A DNA stretch of 30,495 bases from a virus: the IMG/VR virus record IMGVR_UViG_3300021470_000040, positions 1-30,495 of that record; one strand, 5' to 3'. A program made the translations under genes and the position numbers. Within the stretch, counting starts at the first letter, position 1; the number at the start of each line of letters is the position of its first letter. Positions 28,082 through 30,495 of the stretch are shown one piece after another. A model generated the notes under the pieces. The model was not told the DNA's origin. It worked only from the letters and a program-made list of their open reading frames with translations, and searched no databases.

Positions 28082-29914
28082 TTACCAAATATTCGTAAGT
28101 GTCAAGTTCTCTTTTAATTCCTTGAACGCTTCTGCTTCCCTGTCCCTCCTCTGGTCGATTGCTTCTCCCCCTGCAATTGCGCCAAAGACCTTGCGAATTA
28201 CATGCAATCCGATTGTCCATGAGTCGAATAAATCGGGAGATTTTCCTATCCGCTTCTTTACTTCCTTTTTCGTCTCCACGATGATCTTGCGCTGCCGTCT
28301 ATCTTTTTTCCTGCTGACCATTTCCTGCGCCAGTTCTGGCGAGATCCCCCTGATCTGGTCGCTCTCAAGGAAGTACCGTCCGACGAAACACAGTTCACTC
28401 GATGCGTTGTGGAATAGATCCTTTCCTACGAGCGGCTTGTCGGTCGCCTCGTCCCGCATGAAGTATTCAGCTGATACCTGAAGTTCTGAGGCAGAACCAG
28501 CAAAGGATACAGCTTGCCATCCTCGCAATGCCCCCCTCTCACCGATTGACCAGAAAATCCCACCAGCAGATGCGTCTACCCCAATATGTTCGTTATCAAC
28601 TCCGAGATCTTTAGCAATTGCTGTAACTTGCTCAATCATGTCGTACTGGAAATCATCCTCTGATCCAGCCCTGCGGTTGAGGATATACTGCTTGACCATG
28701 CCAATCCCAAATAGCCCATTGGTCATTCTTCCCCACCGAAGATGCGTTACGACGAACCTGTCACCACCCTCACTATAGGCAGGATCAACTCCAAGAACAT
28801 TGGTGAACGCTCCATCGTCTACCCAGTATACAGGATCTGTCCCTCTATGCTTCTTGATCAAGAGTTCTGTAAATATAAACGAGTCGTCCACATCTGACGG
28901 TGGCCACATTCCACGAAACTTCCTCCAATATTGAGGATTTAGTGCGCCTAGTGATTCTTTCGCTAACTTCACTTCATCTGGCTTTGGAAGGTATGGGTAT
29001 TTAATGTTTCCAGTCTTCTCAAACAGGTCATTGTTTGGACTCTTCTCTGAGTCGAACCGTAGGCAGACTCCAGCGATACCGGCTACCTTGATCTTCCAGG
29101 CAGATGAGTTTTCATCTACTGACATCCACCCCTTGATTGGAGTGTTAAATGTTCCCATCGGATCATATATCGATGACGGATTTCCACCTGCTGCAAGGAA
29201 CAGTTCCTCTGCTCCCTTGAACCCCCAAACCGCTTCATCAAAGACCGTCTTGGAACAGTCCTGCGCCTCGTCGCATAAAATGAAGATTCGCTTGTTTTTT
29301 CTGCCTTGTAGCCTCTTTTGGGCATCGTCTTTGAACTCGTCACCAGCAGCAATTAGCATGATTGACGATGCATCTGACACGCCGATCTCTGGGTTGATCC
29401 TCGCCCCCTCCTCGTCGTCCATCTTGATAATATCTATGGATTCAATCAGACGACCTACTGCAAGGTTCCTGCGACTCGCCTCCCGATAAAGCTTTACGAC
29501 ATGCGCCCAAATTCGCTGCTTTGCATCCATCTTGCTGGTGGACATGATGATCACCATTGTGTTGATTGGGTCAACAAAGTAGTTCACCAACCCCCATGTC
29601 GCCATGCTATAGCTCTTTCCTGAGTCGGTCCCACCAGCAAGACCTACCGTATTTCTTAAAAACTGCTTCCCCTCGATCTCATTGATGGAGTATCGGCAGA
29701 ATGCCTGTGCGGTAAGTTGCGCCCATTCATGCCAGTCGTAATTCGGCCAGATCGCCGTAACAACATTCTTGTAGTGGACTGCCTTTCCAAGTCCTCCTTC
29801 CTCCACGGTCAGTCCGAGTCGGAATGCCTCCATCTCGATCTGGAGGTCGGTTATCTCACTTCCTTTTGGAGGAGTCCAGATACGACCGTATTTTTCAATA
29901 CCTTGACTTGTCAT
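28082..29914 (-). CDS. terL: Terminase large subunit
   Basis: 610 residues. The N-terminal ATPase has Walker A GLAGGTDSGKSYS (91-103) and Walker B RIFILCDEAQD (209-219). The C-terminal nuclease has VLGVDPAYSEGGDRFVV (D376) and HIGVDASAGG (D446), the RNase H-like metal-binding aspartates. It packages DNA into the capsid using ATP and cuts at the end. The gene heads the minus-strand head operon, with the portal 16 bp downstream. The start codon overlaps the -35 box of the divergent small-terminase promoter. Confidence 0.9.
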   Translation of the reverse strand: MTSQGIEKYGRIWTPPKGSEITDLQIEMEAFRLGLTVEEGGLGKAVHYKNVVTAIWPNYDWHEWAQLTAQAFCRYSINEIEGKQFLRNTVGLAGGTDSGKSYSMATWGLVNYFVDPINTMVIIMSTSKMDAKQRIWAHVVKLYREASRRNLAVGRLIESIDIIKMDDEEGARINPEIGVSDASSIMLIAAGDEFKDDAQKRLQGRKNKRIFILCDEAQDCSKTVFDEAVWGFKGAEELFLAAGGNPSSIYDPMGTFNTPIKGWMSVDENSSAWKIKVAGIAGVCLRFDSEKSPNNDLFEKTGNIKYPYLPKPDEVKLAKESLGALNPQYWRKFRGMWPPSDVDDSFIFTELLIKKHRGTDPVYWVDDGAFTNVLGVDPAYSEGGDRFVVTHLRWGRMTNGLFGIGMVKQYILNRRAGSEDDFQYDMIEQVTAIAKDLGVDNEHIGVDASAGGIFWSIGERGALRGWQAVSFAGSASELQVSAEYFMRDEATDKPLVGKDLFHNASSELCFVGRYFLESDQIRGISPELAQEMVSRKKDRRQRKIIVETKKEVKKRIGKSPDLFDSWTIGLHVIRKVFGAIAGGEAIDQRRDREAEAFKELKENLTLTNIW

Positions 29915-29936
29915 GCGCGGGGATTCACTGTACTAT
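29908..29936 (+). promoter_or_regulatory. Promoter of the small terminase-like gene
   Basis: TTGTCA (29908-29913), 17-bp spacer, TACTAT (29931-29936). The start point would lie 1-3 bp before the ATG at 29945, giving a leaderless or almost leaderless transcript. The -35 box overlaps the large terminase start codon on the other strand. Confidence 0.5.
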
Positions 29937-29944
29937 CTTTCCCG

Positions 29945-30495
29945 ATGACCGAGGAATTGTCAAAGCCAAAGCGTAAGGATCTCGACAAGAACGATCCGCT
30001 ACGATCCAACCCAGAGCGCAGACGGTTGAACATCGAAGCTTTTACTATGTACTGCCGTGGGATGCAGCCAATGGATATCGCGGAACAGCTTGGCATCCAG
30101 AAGAACCAGATCTCGTTCTGGGTCACCGCTCAGAAGTGGACGAAATGCAGAGCAAGACTCGCACTTGGAGACAAGCCTAGCGGAGAACCGTGGAACATGG
30201 ATGGTGTGCCGGATACCCTTGAATTAGCGGTCGAGTTAATGGAAGTCCAGTCAAAGGCGATCAAGTGGCTCAACACCAGGACGATTGCAAAGGCAGCAGA
30301 GTTTGCCAACGACTTTACCCCAGAGGAGGCGTTCAAGAACATCAAGTTGATCAAGGCACTGACCGAGGCGAACAAGAATGTCTTCGGTGAGGTCAACGGC
30401 CCATTTGGTGGAATACATGTCACCATCGGTCAGGTCATCCACTCGATTAAGATCCCTGAAGAGAAGAAGGCTTTAAAGCCTTCTTCTCTTCAGGG
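29945..30495 (+). CDS. Small terminase-like DNA-binding protein, 3' end missing
   Basis: The frame from ATG 29945 is open to the window edge (183 codons). It begins MTEELSKPKRKDLDKNDPLR, then a helix-turn-helix (FTMYCRGMQPMDIAEQLGIQ, KNQISFWVTAQKW), then longer helices (MEVQSKAIKWLNTRTIAKAA; DFTPEEAFKNIKLIKALTEA). An N-terminal HTH plus helical oligomerisation domain next to the large terminase is the small-terminase pattern. Divergent orientation from the large subunit is unusual. Codons after about 30474 lie in the second half of a perfect palindrome and may not be real. Confidence 0.65.
   Translation, partial: MTEELSKPKRKDLDKNDPLRSNPERRRLNIEAFTMYCRGMQPMDIAEQLGIQKNQISFWVTAQKWTKCRARLALGDKPSGEPWNMDGVPDTLELAVELMEVQSKAIKWLNTRTIAKAAEFANDFTPEEAFKNIKLIKALTEANKNVFGEVNGPFGGIHVTIGQVIHSIKIPEEKKALKPSSLQ
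30454..30495. repeat. Perfect 42-bp palindrome at the right edge
   Basis: The sequence from CCCTGAAGAG to CTCTTCAGGG is its own reverse complement over 42 bp, centred on TTTAAA, and stops at the last base. Each half is 21 bp. This is most simply an assembly fold-back at the contig end; a hairpin telomere is a less likely alternative. Confidence 0.7.

Noticed and set aside
30454-30495. Hairpin telomere of a linear phage genome
   Set aside because: No protelomerase-like gene is seen, and the 21-bp halves ending exactly at the contig edge look like an assembly fold-back.

Overview
The window is a large piece of a tailed bacteriophage genome (Caudoviricetes). It carries terminase, portal, scaffold and major capsid genes, a replication module, a lysis cluster and tail/receptor genes, packed with ATGA/GTGA stop-start overlaps. 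No ribosomal, tRNA or housekeeping genes are visible. The host cannot be named. Small lipoprotein-type genes in the lysis cluster suggest a host with an outer membrane. Both ends are ragged: the left end lies inside a repetitive tail gene, and the right end stops on a perfect 42-bp palindrome inside a small-terminase-like gene. The window is therefore probably an incomplete contig. No tape-measure, tail-tube, complete integrase or repressor gene is visible.

Layout. (1) 1-4239, plus strand: a repeat-built tail/fibre protein (5'-open), a GT-A-type glycosyltransferase and three small unrecognised proteins. (2) 4295-7892, plus: a ribbon-helix-helix regulator, an SSB-like protein, a coiled-coil DUF1351-like protein, a KGG/GRPKK mini-protein followed by an HNH remnant, and a DEDDy exonuclease. 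(3) 7901-10047: an integron-like block with four small gene cassettes, one encoding a Mom-like DNA-modification protein. They are separated by attC-like folded sites and end in an internally deleted integron-type tyrosine recombinase. (4) 10044-16626, plus: HNH-like protein, winged-helix replication initiator with five iterons inside its gene, DnaC-like loader, HNH endonuclease, primase-helicase, VRR-NUC nuclease and small ORFs. (5) 16650-16710: an inverted repeat where the two transcription directions converge. (6) 16716-29914, minus strand, read right to left: large terminase, portal, a 108-aa protein, scaffold, terminator/promoter/leader, major capsid, small head/tail proteins, tail fibre, LamG protein, then a translationally coupled lysis cluster ending in a GH108-type endolysin. 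(7) 29945-30495, plus: a divergent small-terminase-like gene, open at the edge.

The replication genes resemble the lambda O/P arrangement: an initiator with the origin iterons in its linker, then a helicase loader, then a DnaB-type helicase fused to a primase-like domain. The SSB-like, DUF1351-like, exonuclease and VRR-NUC genes would supply recombination and repair functions.

The most remarkable structure is the integron-like array at 7901-10047. Each of four cassettes starts with an 8-9 base core (GTTCGCAAT, GTTAGCCC, GTTCGCTA, GTTCGGATT) that is exactly complementary to the R'' box in its own downstream hairpin. Four hairpins have an unpaired spacer and two extrahelical bases on the same arm, as in integron attC sites. 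The adjacent recombinase remnant ends in an IntI-like C-terminus. Other points of note are a chain of five overlapping mini-ORFs linking two lysis genes (18146-18214), and two places where an HNH gene follows a KGG/GRPKK mini-gene behind a TTGACA promoter.
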